DNA of 64,000 nucleotides from Ignavibacteriales bacterium UBA1304 (GTDB lineage: Bacteria > Bacteroidota > Ignavibacteria > Ignavibacteriales > Ignavibacteriaceae), in assembly GCA_002307295.1 (NCBI GenBank), contig DBTY01000033.1:43751-107750 (forward strand), read 5' to 3'. How positions within the stretch are numbered: the stretch's first letter is position 1; the number at the start of each line of letters is the position of its first letter. The notes under the pieces are model-generated. The model did not search any database. It had not been told where the DNA came from and was given only the letters and a program-made list of their open reading frames with translations. Below are positions 26,699-36,217 of the stretch, one piece after another. Both the position numbers and the translations under genes were made by a program.

Positions 26699-29600
26699 AT
26701 GCGATTTTTACGATCTTTTTTTGTATCCTTTATAGTTTTTTCTGCCGTTGTATTCGCTCAAAAATATAAAGTAATTGAATCTAATTCTGATTACATAAAA
26801 GTTGAAGTTGATTTCGCAAATTGTTATAAGATAAAAGATACTACAATAAACGGCTTAGCGTTCAGTTTTATAAAAGGGAATGGGTTTTCTCTACGTAAAG
26901 CGGGGGAACCCTGGCTTCCTTCATATTTTTTAAGCGTTGGAATCCTTCAGGGCGCTAATCCTACATGTCAGGTGATTTCTACGACCGCTTCAAATTCTGT
27001 TGTAAAGCAATTAGAGCCGTATCCTAAAGAAGAATTTGAAAAAAAAGATAGCAAAGAGATTTATTTTGACAAAACTATTTATAATACAAACGCTTTGTTC
27101 CCTCAGGAAATTGTAAAAATTGAAAAATCATATACAATGCGTTTTGCAAAAATTGCTCCAATAATAATTACTCCTTATCAGTACAATCCTGTAAGCAGGC
27201 AATTAGTATTTAACAGCAAAATAGTATTTAAAATAAACTATAATTCTTCTTCTGCTAAAAATATAACCGAGCATGTTTCTGATAAAATGACGGAAGATTT
27301 TATAAATACTTCCGTTATAAATAAAACTCAGGCAGTTAATTGGATAAGCAAAGCTAAATCAAATACCGTCGCCGCAAAGGATGACGCGTATTGGTATAGC
27401 GCCTCGAAAGAATATTTTAAGATTTATGTAAAAACGAAAGATGTTTATAGGGTTACATATGAAGATATTCAGAAAGCCGGTTTTGCGCAATCGCAGATCG
27501 CTTCAAAAAATCTAGAGCTTTATTGCAACGGAGTTAAAGCTCCAATTGACGTGGTAACAAAAACTGACGGGGTTTTTGGCCCAGGCGATTATTTCCAGTT
27601 TGTCGGATTTCCTCCAACCCCTACTGATTATACTACAATTAATATTTATAATAAAGAAAATGTTTACTGGTTCTCATATCAGTCCGAGACAGGCGGTTCT
27701 GGTTTTACAAATAAAGACGGGGCGTCTAATAGTTATAACCAGTCATATAAATTAAGTCCGGTTACTTTACACTTTGAAAAAGATTCATTATATGAAAGGC
27801 TTGGATATGCGCCCGACGATCACCGCGATTTTTGGTACTGGGCAAAAGTTTCAGGAAGAAATGGAATCCCAGATTTAACAACCGGAGGCGTTTTTATTGA
27901 TCCGGTATATCCTCCAAGCGCCCAATTTGGCGATTCAGCGTATTTAACTATAAGAATCAATATGCATGGAATAACAAATGACAATGCGGTTAATCCTAAT
28001 CATGACGCCAAAATATCGCTTCTTTCTTATGCGTCCTCATCTGATATCAAAACATTTCTTCTTGGCGAAGTTTACTGGTATAATCAGAATGCCTATACTT
28101 TTGAAAAAAGATTTTATGTATCTGATGACAGCGTTAGGTTATCAGCATATAATGAGTTAAGGGTGTCTGTCGACGGTATGATAGGCGGGGCTCCAGATTA
28201 CTCTGATGAAATACGTGTGAACTGGTATGAAATTGATTATTGGAAATATAATTACGCTTCAACAAATCACTATTTTTTTAAGAGGCCTAAAGAAGCTGTA
28301 GGCAATACGCAGCATATAGTATGGGAGTTCCACAAAGATAATGTAAAAATCTATATCCCTTCTACCGGAGAAATTATTAGAAATGCGCCTATGTTAAACG
28401 ATTCATATGGCACATTTAGTTTTGTAGATAATAACCCGGCAGGCACGGAATATTTTTGTATATCAGACGATTATTATGCAACGCCGGATTCTATTCGACG
28501 TGACGTTTCATCAGATTTGAGAAATATTACCAATGGAGCCGACGTAATTGTAATAACGCATCCTAAGTTTATGGCTCAGGCGCAAAAATTTGCCGAATTT
28601 AGGGCGGCTAATTTCCCGGATACGTCAATTACAAATCCGCGTATTAAGGTTGTGGATGTTTTCCAGATATACGATGAGTTCTCCTACGGTTTACTAAATC
28701 CATTTGCTCTGCAGTCTTTTGTAAAATATGCCTTTACCAAGTGGAGCGGCGCGGCGCCTTCTTATGTGGTTTTGTGGGGCGATATGAGCTATGATTACAG
28801 ACCTGTTTTGTCTGACAGCAGACCGAATTTTGTCCCGGCAATACCGTATCAGTCCTTAGATCAATATGGGCAGGCGGCAAGCGATAATATGATTGTATGC
28901 GTTTCTGGGGACGACGTTGTTCCCGATTTGGCAATTGGACGTTTGTCATGCGAAACTTTAGACGAAGCGAATATACTATTAAATAAGATTATGAATTATC
29001 CGTCCGATTACTCAAAATACTGGAAACAAAACGCAATTCTTATAGCTTCCGGCCAAAATGAATACGATAACTTAACTCGTGGTTTTAATGATAAAACTAT
29101 AAATTTAGAGAGCTCCAGCACAAAACCAAACGGCTACAGAACTACAAAAATATTTAAATATGTTGGAACCAATCCTAATTATGTCCCTTATGCCGGAGAT
29201 GCGCCTGAAATAAGGGCGGCAATAAATAAAGGGGCCGCCATGGTTAACTTTTACGGTCACGGCGGAGGTTATCAGTGGGATTTTATGTTTCAGAATTCCG
29301 ATATTCTGGAGCTTGATAATGGCGGACGGCTCCCGGTAGTTACAAGTGTAACTTGCTATACTGCTCATTTTGATAATCAGGATGTTTTTGGAGAACAGTT
29401 TGATAAAATTGCAAATAAAGGGTCAATTGGCTTTTGGGGGTCTTCGGGTTTGACTTATTTGGAAGCAGGCGTATATCTGAACGAAAGGCTTTATGATGAA
29501 ATATTTAATCAACGCGATTTTATTATTGGTAAAGCTATAATGAACGCTAAATCTGTTACTTTCGGCGGTTATTCTGATATAATGACGGCTTTGTTGGTTT

Positions 29601-32449
29601 ATCTTGGCGATCCTACATTAAAAATTGCTTTGCCAGAAAAACCCGATTTTACAGTTACATCGGCAGATATTTCAATTACGCCGACAAATCCGGTGCTAGG
29701 CGATACGGTTAAAGTTAAAGTAAACATTGCTAACAACGGAACTTCATTTCCTTCAAAATCGGTGACAGTTCAGCTTTTTGCTAATGGAACTGATACCGCT
29801 TCGCAAATTGGAAAAGTAAAGCTTGAAAATTTTAGCTTAACTGATTCTGTTACGTTTAGCTGGATACCTACTGTGGCGAAAACGCATAATCTTATTGTAA
29901 AGATTAATGACGATAAAGCCGTGCCGGAAAGCGATCTTTCTGATAATACTGCATCGGCTTCGTTTGTTGTTTACAATATATCCGATCCGGATATTGTATC
30001 TCCTATAAATGGGTTTTCAACTTCAGCAAATAAGATAAATTTCCTTTTTTCTGACGTGGGTTTTTATGCCTCGAAAGACGTTACTTACTCAATAGAAATT
30101 GATACTATAGGGACTTTCTCATCTCTTGTGGAATCGGCTAACGGAATTGTTCCTAATGACGGATTATTAAAATGGACGACTTCAGCTTTAAAAAACGGCG
30201 TGTATTTTTGGCGGACAAGAGTATTTGACGGAATTACTTATGGAAAATGGAGCCCGGTTTATTCATTTACAATTACTGCACAACCTAAAGACGGGTTCTA
30301 TGCCGCTAACAAAGGGCTAAAACTATTCTCTTCGTATAACATGAATTATTCTGATTCTTTGGGGACGTTAGTGTTAAATGAAAGTCTTTTGCCTCCAAAG
30401 CCAAGCCAGAGTAAGTTTTTGGAAAACTGGGCAATTGATATACCTATCAACCAAACGGCTTTGACTACAATTACCAATGACGGAACTTATATTTATAGCG
30501 CTAATTATCAATACTATCAGAGCGAATCAAATATATACATAACAGGCACGGGATATAATGGAACAGTCGCCGGTAAAAGTTATGGAGTTGTTCCAAATTT
30601 TAGCAGAACTATTACAAATACTATATTTTATCATAATGGCTTTATTTACGCTGCAGTTGATAACAATGCTTACGCTTTGTTAAAAATAAATCCTAAAACA
30701 GGCGAAACTACAACAGTTAATGTTCCTGATGGCATGATTTGCCGGGAAAATGGCTTAGTTAGTAATGGGACTTTCTATCTTTATTCTGATGGAACTTATG
30801 TTTATGATATTGCTATGAATGATAGCGTTGGCAATAGTTCAAGCAAGCTTAGAATATTTGATCCGGCAAAAAACTGGACGAAAGTTGGAGCTGATATAAA
30901 GCTTTCTGGAGAAAGCTGGGACGGTACTTTTGTCAGCTTTTTTGTCGACGACGGTTATGTATTCACTTATGAAAACTATTGGTCTGGAGATATTAAGCGG
31001 CACAAAATTTCCACTGGAAGTTTTGAAGAAGAATGGCCTTCATTTGGTCAATATCAGGGCTTTTATGCATGGACTTACGATAAGAAAAATAATGTGGTTT
31101 ACGCTTCGCAAAAAAACGATACGACCACTGCTTTACGTATATTTAAATTTTCAGGCGAATATTCTGCTGGCGGCGGAACTCTTTCTTCCCAGGAAATTGG
31201 ACCGGCTAATAAATGGACTAACTTAAGTTATGATATTGAAACTACCGGCTCGATGGGAAGTTACAGCGCTACAATAGAAGCTCTGAATAAAAAAACTCAA
31301 AAATGGGATACGGTAGGTATGAATATAGCTAAGACTTTAAGTCTTGGCTTTTTAGACGGCAGCAAGTATAATTATTTAAAATTTGATCTCGCAATAAAAG
31401 ACTCAAGTTCTGCTATAAGCGCTCCGATGAAGTTTAAAAATCTTAATGTTAGTTATACTCCTCCTGGCGATATTATTATGAGAAAGAGCAATTTTACCTT
31501 TACTCCAGATACGCTTTTGCAGGGGTTGACTACTACGTTAAATATTAAAGCGGAAAATATAGGCTATTCTGATATTGATAGCGTAAAGCTTAATTATTAT
31601 TTAGATAGCTCCGATTCTGCATTTTATTCAGCTTATACAAGCGTAAAAAAAGATACTACAAGCAGTTCTTTAGGTAATACTATATCTACTACGTTTCTTT
31701 TGCCAAGCCATACTCACAAGATTAAGATAGCGGCTCAGACCAATGAAGCGGAATTATTTGCAGGCAACAACCTTGTTACTCAGACGTTCTATGTGGCAAG
31801 AGATTCAGTTAATCCTAAATTTTCTATTACTTATGACGGAAAAGAAATTTTAGACGGCGATGTAATATCTTCAAGACCAAAGATAATAATGACGCTTACT
31901 GATAGCGGTCCGCTGCCGTTGGATAAAAGTTATCTTACAGTAACTTTTGACAATAAACTGCTTGATACTAATAGTACGGATGTAAAGTACACAATAAATA
32001 GTTATCCTAGTTCCAGATTGTTGGTAGAATGGAGCCCCAAATTGGAAGACGGGCAGCATACGGTTGAAATATTAGGAAAAGACGCTTCAGGCAATTTTTT
32101 CGATACTACTTCTTATAGAAAAACATTTTTAGTCTATAATCAGGCTGATATTAGGAATATATATAACTTTCCTAATCCGTTTAAAAATGACACTTATTTT
32201 ACATTTGATTTGTACGGCTCAAAACTACCTGACGACTTATATATAAAAATATATACGGTGGCGGGTAGGTTAATAAGAACTGTAAAAATTCCAATTTCCC
32301 AAATACAAATTGGCTTTAATAGAATATATTGGGATGGTAAAGACGAAGATAGAAATGAGCTTGCTAATGGCGTATATTTTTATAAAGTTGTATATAAGAA
32401 TAATGAGTTATTAAAAACCGGGATTCAAAAATTAGCGAAGGTTAAATAA
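26699..32449 (+). CDS. C25 (gingipain-type) cysteine peptidase with CARDB and T9SS domains
   Basis: A 1916-aa exported protein. A signal peptide (1-21) is followed by a propeptide-like N-terminal part to about residue 620 and then the C25 catalytic domain. The domain carries the catalytic His in NFYGHGG (His854) and the Cys in TCYTAHFD (Cys886), and closes with LVYLGDPTLK. Next come a CARDB-type Ig domain (about 980-1080), a long WD-like/fibronectin-like region, a second CARDB-like domain (about 1600-1700), and an FlgD-like T9SS sorting domain with FPNPF and GVYFYKV. Gingipain relatives include the T9SS sortase PorU; at 1916 aa with extra domains this is more likely a secreted peptidase, although PorU-like function is not excluded. 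Substrate unknown. Confidence 0.86.
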   Translation: MRFLRSFFVSFIVFSAVVFAQKYKVIESNSDYIKVEVDFANCYKIKDTTINGLAFSFIKGNGFSLRKAGEPWLPSYFLSVGILQGANPTCQVISTTASNSVVKQLEPYPKEEFEKKDSKEIYFDKTIYNTNALFPQEIVKIEKSYTMRFAKIAPIIITPYQYNPVSRQLVFNSKIVFKINYNSSSAKNITEHVSDKMTEDFINTSVINKTQAVNWISKAKSNTVAAKDDAYWYSASKEYFKIYVKTKDVYRVTYEDIQKAGFAQSQIASKNLELYCNGVKAPIDVVTKTDGVFGPGDYFQFVGFPPTPTDYTTINIYNKENVYWFSYQSETGGSGFTNKDGASNSYNQSYKLSPVTLHFEKDSLYERLGYAPDDHRDFWYWAKVSGRNGIPDLTTGGVFIDPVYPPSAQFGDSAYLTIRINMHGITNDNAVNPNHDAKISLLSYASSSDIKTFLLGEVYWYNQNAYTFEKRFYVSDDSVRLSAYNELRVSVDGMIGGAPDYSDEIRVNWYEIDYWKYNYASTNHYFFKRPKEAVGNTQHIVWEFHKDNVKIYIPSTGEIIRNAPMLNDSYGTFSFVDNNPAGTEYFCISDDYYATPDSIRRDVSSDLRNITNGADVIVITHPKFMAQAQKFAEFRAANFPDTSITNPRIKVVDVFQIYDEFSYGLLNPFALQSFVKYAFTKWSGAAPSYVVLWGDMSYDYRPVLSDSRPNFVPAIPYQSLDQYGQAASDNMIVCVSGDDVVPDLAIGRLSCETLDEANILLNKIMNYPSDYSKYWKQNAILIASGQNEYDNLTRGFNDKTINLESSSTKPNGYRTTKIFKYVGTNPNYVPYAGDAPEIRAAINKGAAMVNFYGHGGGYQWDFMFQNSDILELDNGGRLPVVTSVTCYTAHFDNQDVFGEQFDKIANKGSIGFWGSSGLTYLEAGVYLNERLYDEIFNQRDFIIGKAIMNAKSVTFGGYSDIMTALLVYLGDPTLKIALPEKPDFTVTSADISITPTNPVLGDTVKVKVNIANNGTSFPSKSVTVQLFANGTDTASQIGKVKLENFSLTDSVTFSWIPTVAKTHNLIVKINDDKAVPESDLSDNTASASFVVYNISDPDIVSPINGFSTSANKINFLFSDVGFYASKDVTYSIEIDTIGTFSSLVESANGIVPNDGLLKWTTSALKNGVYFWRTRVFDGITYGKWSPVYSFTITAQPKDGFYAANKGLKLFSSYNMNYSDSLGTLVLNESLLPPKPSQSKFLENWAIDIPINQTALTTITNDGTYIYSANYQYYQSESNIYITGTGYNGTVAGKSYGVVPNFSRTITNTIFYHNGFIYAAVDNNAYALLKINPKTGETTTVNVPDGMICRENGLVSNGTFYLYSDGTYVYDIAMNDSVGNSSSKLRIFDPAKNWTKVGADIKLSGESWDGTFVSFFVDDGYVFTYENYWSGDIKRHKISTGSFEEEWPSFGQYQGFYAWTYDKKNNVVYASQKNDTTTALRIFKFSGEYSAGGGTLSSQEIGPANKWTNLSYDIETTGSMGSYSATIEALNKKTQKWDTVGMNIAKTLSLGFLDGSKYNYLKFDLAIKDSSSAISAPMKFKNLNVSYTPPGDIIMRKSNFTFTPDTLLQGLTTTLNIKAENIGYSDIDSVKLNYYLDSSDSAFYSAYTSVKKDTTSSSLGNTISTTFLLPSHTHKIKIAAQTNEAELFAGNNLVTQTFYVARDSVNPKFSITYDGKEILDGDVISSRPKIIMTLTDSGPLPLDKSYLTVTFDNKLLDTNSTDVKYTINSYPSSRLLVEWSPKLEDGQHTVEILGKDASGNFFDTTSYRKTFLVYNQADIRNIYNFPNPFKNDTYFTFDLYGSKLPDDLYIKIYTVAGRLIRTVKIPISQIQIGFNRIYWDGKDEDRNELANGVYFYKVVYKNNELLKTGIQKLAKVK

Positions 32450-32628
32450 TGCATACTCATAAAGTGAATAATTTCTACTTCCAAAAGTGTAATCTGCTTT
32501 TATTACGCCACTGCCCAGATTTGTAGCGACCTCATCTTTTCTCTTATTATTTAGATAAAGTTGTGCTATATGCATGACTTGTACGATTAATCCATTTAAA
32601 AATCGAATAATAAAATAAGGGTATCAAG

Positions 32629-33945
32629 ATGAAAAAGAATATATTAATCATGGGCGCGGCCGGTCGCGATTTTCATAATTTCAACGTAGTTTTCAGAGAT
32701 AATGAAGATTATAACGTCGTTGCTTTTACCGCTACTCAAATTCCAAATATTGACGGAAGGTCTTATCCTCCTGAATTAGCAGGTAAGCTATATCCTCGCG
32801 GAATAAAAATCTATGAAGAAAAAGAACTTGTAAGGCTAATTAAAGAATTGAAAGTTGACGAAGTCGTATTTTCTTACAGCGACGTTAATTTTAATTATGT
32901 TATGACTAAAGCCTCTATAGTAAATGCTGCCGGCGTTTCTTTCCGTCTTTTAGGGGCTGAAGAAACTATGATAAAAAGCTCCAAACCAGTTGTAGCTATT
33001 GTAGCCGCTAGAACTGGCTGCGGCAAGTCTCAAACTTCAAGAAGGGTTGCCGACGTACTGAAAGCCGCCGGGAAAAAAGTTGTAGCTATACGCCATCCTA
33101 TGCCTTACGGCGACCTCGTAGCGCAGAAAGTACAAAGATATGGCGCTATTAGCGATCTAAAAAAATATAACTGTACTATCGAGGAAATTGAAGAGTACGA
33201 ACCGCATATTGCAAACGGGGGAGTAATTTATGCAGGAGTAGATTACGCAGCTATTCTTGCTGAAGCTGAAAAAGAAGCGGATGTGATAATCTGGGACGGC
33301 GGAAATAACGATACGTCGTTTTATAAAGCCGATCTTACTTTTACGATTGTCGATCCGCACAGGCCTGGACACGAAATGACCTATTACCCCGGCAATACCT
33401 GCTTAAGACTGGCCGATGTCGTTGTGATAAATAAAATAGATTCCGCCGAGCCTGCAAATGTAAAAACTGTCAGAGAAAATATCAGAAGCGTTAATCCTTA
33501 TGCTTATATTATTGACGGGGCTTCTCCGATTCTTGTTGATAATCCGGAATTGATAACGGGGAAAAGAGTTCTTGTTGTAGAAGACGGACCGACCTTAACT
33601 CACGGCGGTATGGAATATGGCGCCGGCACAATTGCGGCGTGGAATTTTGGCGCGGCTGAATTAGTCGATCCCCGTCCATTTACTGTTAAATCCATTACTG
33701 AAACATTTGAAAAATATCCTAAAATTGGCATATTGCTTCCAGCTATGGGTTATGGCGAAGAGCAGATAAAAGACCTTGAACAGACCATTAATAATACTGA
33801 TTGCGACAGCGTGATTATTGGAACTCCTATTGATTTGGGACGCATCCTGAAAATTAATAAGCCTTCCACGCGAGTCCGTTATGAGCTTCAGGAGCTTGGA
33901 GCAATGACAGTTGAAAAAGTATTGCGGTTGAAAGGGCTGATATGA
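32629..33945 (+). CDS. COG2403-type GTPase, cyclic 2,3-diphosphoglycerate synthetase-like
   Basis: A 438-aa protein. The start, ILIMGAAGRDFHNFNVVFRDN, is a Rossmann-like fold. The middle carries a P-loop ARTGCGKSQ (Lys133), a Walker-B-like DVIIWDGGNND and NKID, as in GTP/ATP-dependent SIMIBI-like enzymes. The C-terminal segment, IIGTPIDLGRILKINKPSTRVRYE, is diagnostic. The family was named from the cyclic 2,3-diphosphoglycerate synthetase of Methanothermus, but relatives occur widely in bacteria. Here the last codon overlaps the next gene, carbamate kinase (ATGA), and ornithine carbamoyltransferase follows. This context points to carbamoyl-phosphate or arginine-related metabolism, not cDPG; that is inference. 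I leave the gene symbol empty. Confidence 0.85.
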   Translation: MKKNILIMGAAGRDFHNFNVVFRDNEDYNVVAFTATQIPNIDGRSYPPELAGKLYPRGIKIYEEKELVRLIKELKVDEVVFSYSDVNFNYVMTKASIVNAAGVSFRLLGAEETMIKSSKPVVAIVAARTGCGKSQTSRRVADVLKAAGKKVVAIRHPMPYGDLVAQKVQRYGAISDLKKYNCTIEEIEEYEPHIANGGVIYAGVDYAAILAEAEKEADVIIWDGGNNDTSFYKADLTFTIVDPHRPGHEMTYYPGNTCLRLADVVVINKIDSAEPANVKTVRENIRSVNPYAYIIDGASPILVDNPELITGKRVLVVEDGPTLTHGGMEYGAGTIAAWNFGAAELVDPRPFTVKSITETFEKYPKIGILLPAMGYGEEQIKDLEQTINNTDCDSVIIGTPIDLGRILKINKPSTRVRYELQELGAMTVEKVLRLKGLI

Positions 33946-34886
33946 AAAAATTAGCCGTTGCCGCTTTGGGCGGAAACGCCCTCATAAGAGGCTCTCAATC
34001 CGGCTCAATTAAGGAACAGGAAGAAAATGCTTTTGCGATTTGTAAATATCTGACTGAATTAATAAAGAGGGATTATAATCTCGTAATCACTCATGGCAAC
34101 GGCCCTCAGGTTGGCAATATTTTGTTGCGTAACGAAGCCGGATATACAAATTATAAAGTTCCTAAAATGCCTTTGGATATTTGCGTAGCCGATTCCCAGG
34201 GAGGAATCGGCTATATGATAGAAAGGCAGATGCTAAATGCTTTGGCTAACGCCGGATTGAAAAAAAACGTCATAACTATAGTTTCCCAGATTTTGGTGAG
34301 CAAAGACGATCCTGCATTTGAAAATCCTACAAAACCAGTAGGAGCTTTTTATTTGAAGGAAGAAGCGGATTTGCTTAGCCGAGTAAATAACTGGAGATTC
34401 GCAGAAGACCCGCGTAAAAGAGGCTGGCGACGCGTCGTAGCTTCGCCTAGACCGTTAGATATTTTTAACAGCGCCATTATTAAATTGCTTGCCGAAGCCG
34501 GAAATATCGTTATTACGGCTGGCGGCGGTGGAATTCCAGTACATTATAACGAGAATAAAGACCTTGTTGGAATAGAGGCTGTTATTGATAAAGACCTGAC
34601 TTCTTCATTATTATCGCAAAAAGTTGAAGCCGATGTTTTTTTTATTCTTACTGACGTGCCAAAAATTTGTATAAATTTTCAAAAACCCGATGAAAAAACG
34701 TTAGATATTATTAAATTAGCAGACGCAAAAAAATATTTAAAGTACGGAGAATTTGCCGTGGGTAGTATGAAGCCTAAAATTCAAGCGGCGATTGATTTTT
34801 TGGAAAACGGGGGAGATGAAACAATCATTACGGAAGCAGCGGAGCTTCTTAATGAAAAATGTGGCACAAGAATTATTAAAAATTAA
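33942..34886 (+). CDS. arcC: Carbamate kinase
   Basis: A 314-aa amino-acid-kinase-fold enzyme interconverting carbamoyl phosphate plus ADP and ATP plus carbamate. It opens VAALGGNALIRG and has ITHGNGPQVGNILLRNE, RGWRRVVASPRP, VITAGGGGIPV (the family signature) and EAVIDKDLTSSLLS. The GSMKPKIQAAIDFLENGG motif sits near the end. The length is normal for ArcC. It overlaps the preceding gene by four bases and precedes the carbamoyltransferase by 12 nt, so an operon is very likely. In a fermentative arginine deiminase pathway it would make ATP, but no arginine deiminase is present in the window, so biosynthetic or catabolic direction is open. Confidence 0.94.
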   Translation: MKKLAVAALGGNALIRGSQSGSIKEQEENAFAICKYLTELIKRDYNLVITHGNGPQVGNILLRNEAGYTNYKVPKMPLDICVADSQGGIGYMIERQMLNALANAGLKKNVITIVSQILVSKDDPAFENPTKPVGAFYLKEEADLLSRVNNWRFAEDPRKRGWRRVVASPRPLDIFNSAIIKLLAEAGNIVITAGGGGIPVHYNENKDLVGIEAVIDKDLTSSLLSQKVEADVFFILTDVPKICINFQKPDEKTLDIIKLADAKKYLKYGEFAVGSMKPKIQAAIDFLENGGDETIITEAAELLNEKCGTRIIKN

Positions 34887-34898
34887 GGAAGTAAAAGT

Positions 34899-35831
34899 AT
34901 GGCAGTCAATATGAAAGGCAAAAGCCTCATAGAAATTCATCAGCTAACCCTTGAAGAAATTTGGGAGATATTTGATCTGAGCGCTTCTCTGAAAATGAAA
35001 TTGATTACTGGAGAATCTCATCGTTTGTTGGAAGGTAAAACTTTAGGCATGATCTTTTCTAAGCCTTCTACAAGAACGCGCGTATCTTTTGAAACAGGAA
35101 TTTTTCAGCTTGGCGGTTTAGGGATGTATTTTAGCCAGAATGATTTACAGTTGAAAAAAAGCGAAAATATTTCAGATTCTGCTAAAGTGCTTTCGCGTTA
35201 TTTGAGCGGTATAATGATTAGAACATTTGACCATCAGGACGTTATAGACCTTGCAAGATTCGGTTCAATCCCTGTTATCAACGGTCTAACAGACCTGCAT
35301 CATCCATGCCAGGTGCTTGCTGATTTGTTTACTATATTGGAAAAGAAAAAAACTTTGCGCGGCTTAAAACTTGCTTACATTGGCGACGGCAATAATATGG
35401 CTCATAGCCTTTTGCATGGTTGTTCTAAAACCGGAATGGATATTTCGATAGCTTCTCCTGGCGATTATAAACCTCTTGACTATATAGTAAAAGAATCGTT
35501 AGAAAACGCAAAAGTTTTTGGAAGCAAAATTGAAATTCTTGACGATCCTGTTGCGGCTGTAAAGGACGCGGATATTATTTATACCGACGTTTGGGCAAGC
35601 ATGGGGCAGGAGTCTCAGGCTGAAGACAGGAAAAAGAAATTCATGAAGTATCAGGTTAATCCGGAATTAGTTAAGTACGCAAAAGAGGACTACCTTTTCA
35701 TGCATTGCCTTCCGGCGCATCGAGGAGACGAAGTAGTGAACGAAGTAGCCGACTCGCCTAACTCTGTTATATTTGACGAAGCGGAAAACAGACTTCACGT
35801 GCAGAAAGCCATTATGGCTTTGTTAATGTAG
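34899..35831 (+). CDS. argF: Ornithine carbamoyltransferase
   Basis: A 310-aa enzyme that joins carbamoyl phosphate and ornithine to form citrulline (or the reverse). Signatures are KPSTRTRVSFETG (residues 55-67, carbamoyl phosphate binding), LTDLHHPCQVLAD and FMHCLPAHRGDEV (Cys270, ornithine binding). Length fits ArgF/ArcB. An AAGGAAGT ribosome binding site (34886-34893) with good spacing supports the start at 34899. In this three-gene context it could equally be named arcB. The stop is TAG. A palindrome follows at 35843-35866. Confidence 0.93.
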   Translation: MAVNMKGKSLIEIHQLTLEEIWEIFDLSASLKMKLITGESHRLLEGKTLGMIFSKPSTRTRVSFETGIFQLGGLGMYFSQNDLQLKKSENISDSAKVLSRYLSGIMIRTFDHQDVIDLARFGSIPVINGLTDLHHPCQVLADLFTILEKKKTLRGLKLAYIGDGNNMAHSLLHGCSKTGMDISIASPGDYKPLDYIVKESLENAKVFGSKIEILDDPVAAVKDADIIYTDVWASMGQESQAEDRKKKFMKYQVNPELVKYAKEDYLFMHCLPAHRGDEVVNEVADSPNSVIFDEAENRLHVQKAIMALLM

Positions 35832-35842
35832 ATTAAAATTAC

Positions 35843-35866
35843 GGCGCGGGTTTTAAAACCCGCGCC
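35843..35866. repeat. Perfect 24-bp palindrome after ornithine carbamoyltransferase
   Basis: The arm GGCGCGGGTTTT at 35843-35854 is followed by its exact reverse complement at 35855-35866. There is no loop and no T tract. It may be a weak hairpin, binding site or part of an intergenic palindrome family; it is not a classic terminator. Confidence 0.6.
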
Positions 35867-36009
35867 TGACGTTGTTTTGGGCAAAAAAACGGCTAATGAA
35901 TATTTATGCAAAAGCGCTATAAAAACAACTTAGAAAAAAAATGACATTTTTTAAAAAAGTGTTTTGACTTAAGAGATAAAATAATTAAATTTGGAATCTA
36001 AAATTTGAA

Positions 36010-36082
36010 GGGCAGATAGCTCAGTCGGTAGAGCAAAGGACTGAAAATCCTTGTGTCGGCGGTTCGATTCCGTCTCTGCCCA
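36010..36082 (+). tRNA. tRNA-Phe (anticodon GAA)
   Basis: A 73-nt cloverleaf: acceptor stem GGGCAGA/TCTGCCC with discriminator A, D-arm GCTC AGTCGGTAGA GC, anticodon stem AAGGA/TCCTT with loop CTGAAAA (anticodon GAA), variable loop GTGTC, T-arm GGCGG TTCGATT CCGTC with one G-T pair. CCA is not encoded. It is followed directly by a hairpin terminator. Confidence 0.97.
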
Positions 36083-36091
36083 CATTCCAGC

Positions 36092-36121
36092 GCGCTAAGC
36101 ATACCGAGCTTAGCGCTTTTT
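36092..36121 (+). terminator. Rho-independent terminator of tRNA-Phe
   Basis: A 9-bp stem GCGCTAAGC (36092-36100) with GCTTAGCGC (36108-36116) and a T run to 36121. Confidence 0.85.
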
Positions 36122-36217
36122 GTTTTTAAACAAAAAATCAACATATATTTTGTATTTATTTAAAAGAATACATACAATAAGTACACAGTCAGTGCTTACA
36201 TAAAGAATTTCTAATTA

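Noticed and set aside
36092..36121. Attachment site at tRNA-Phe for an integrated element
   Set aside because: No second copy of the tRNA 3' end and no integrase were seen in the window; the hairpin here is the tRNA terminator.
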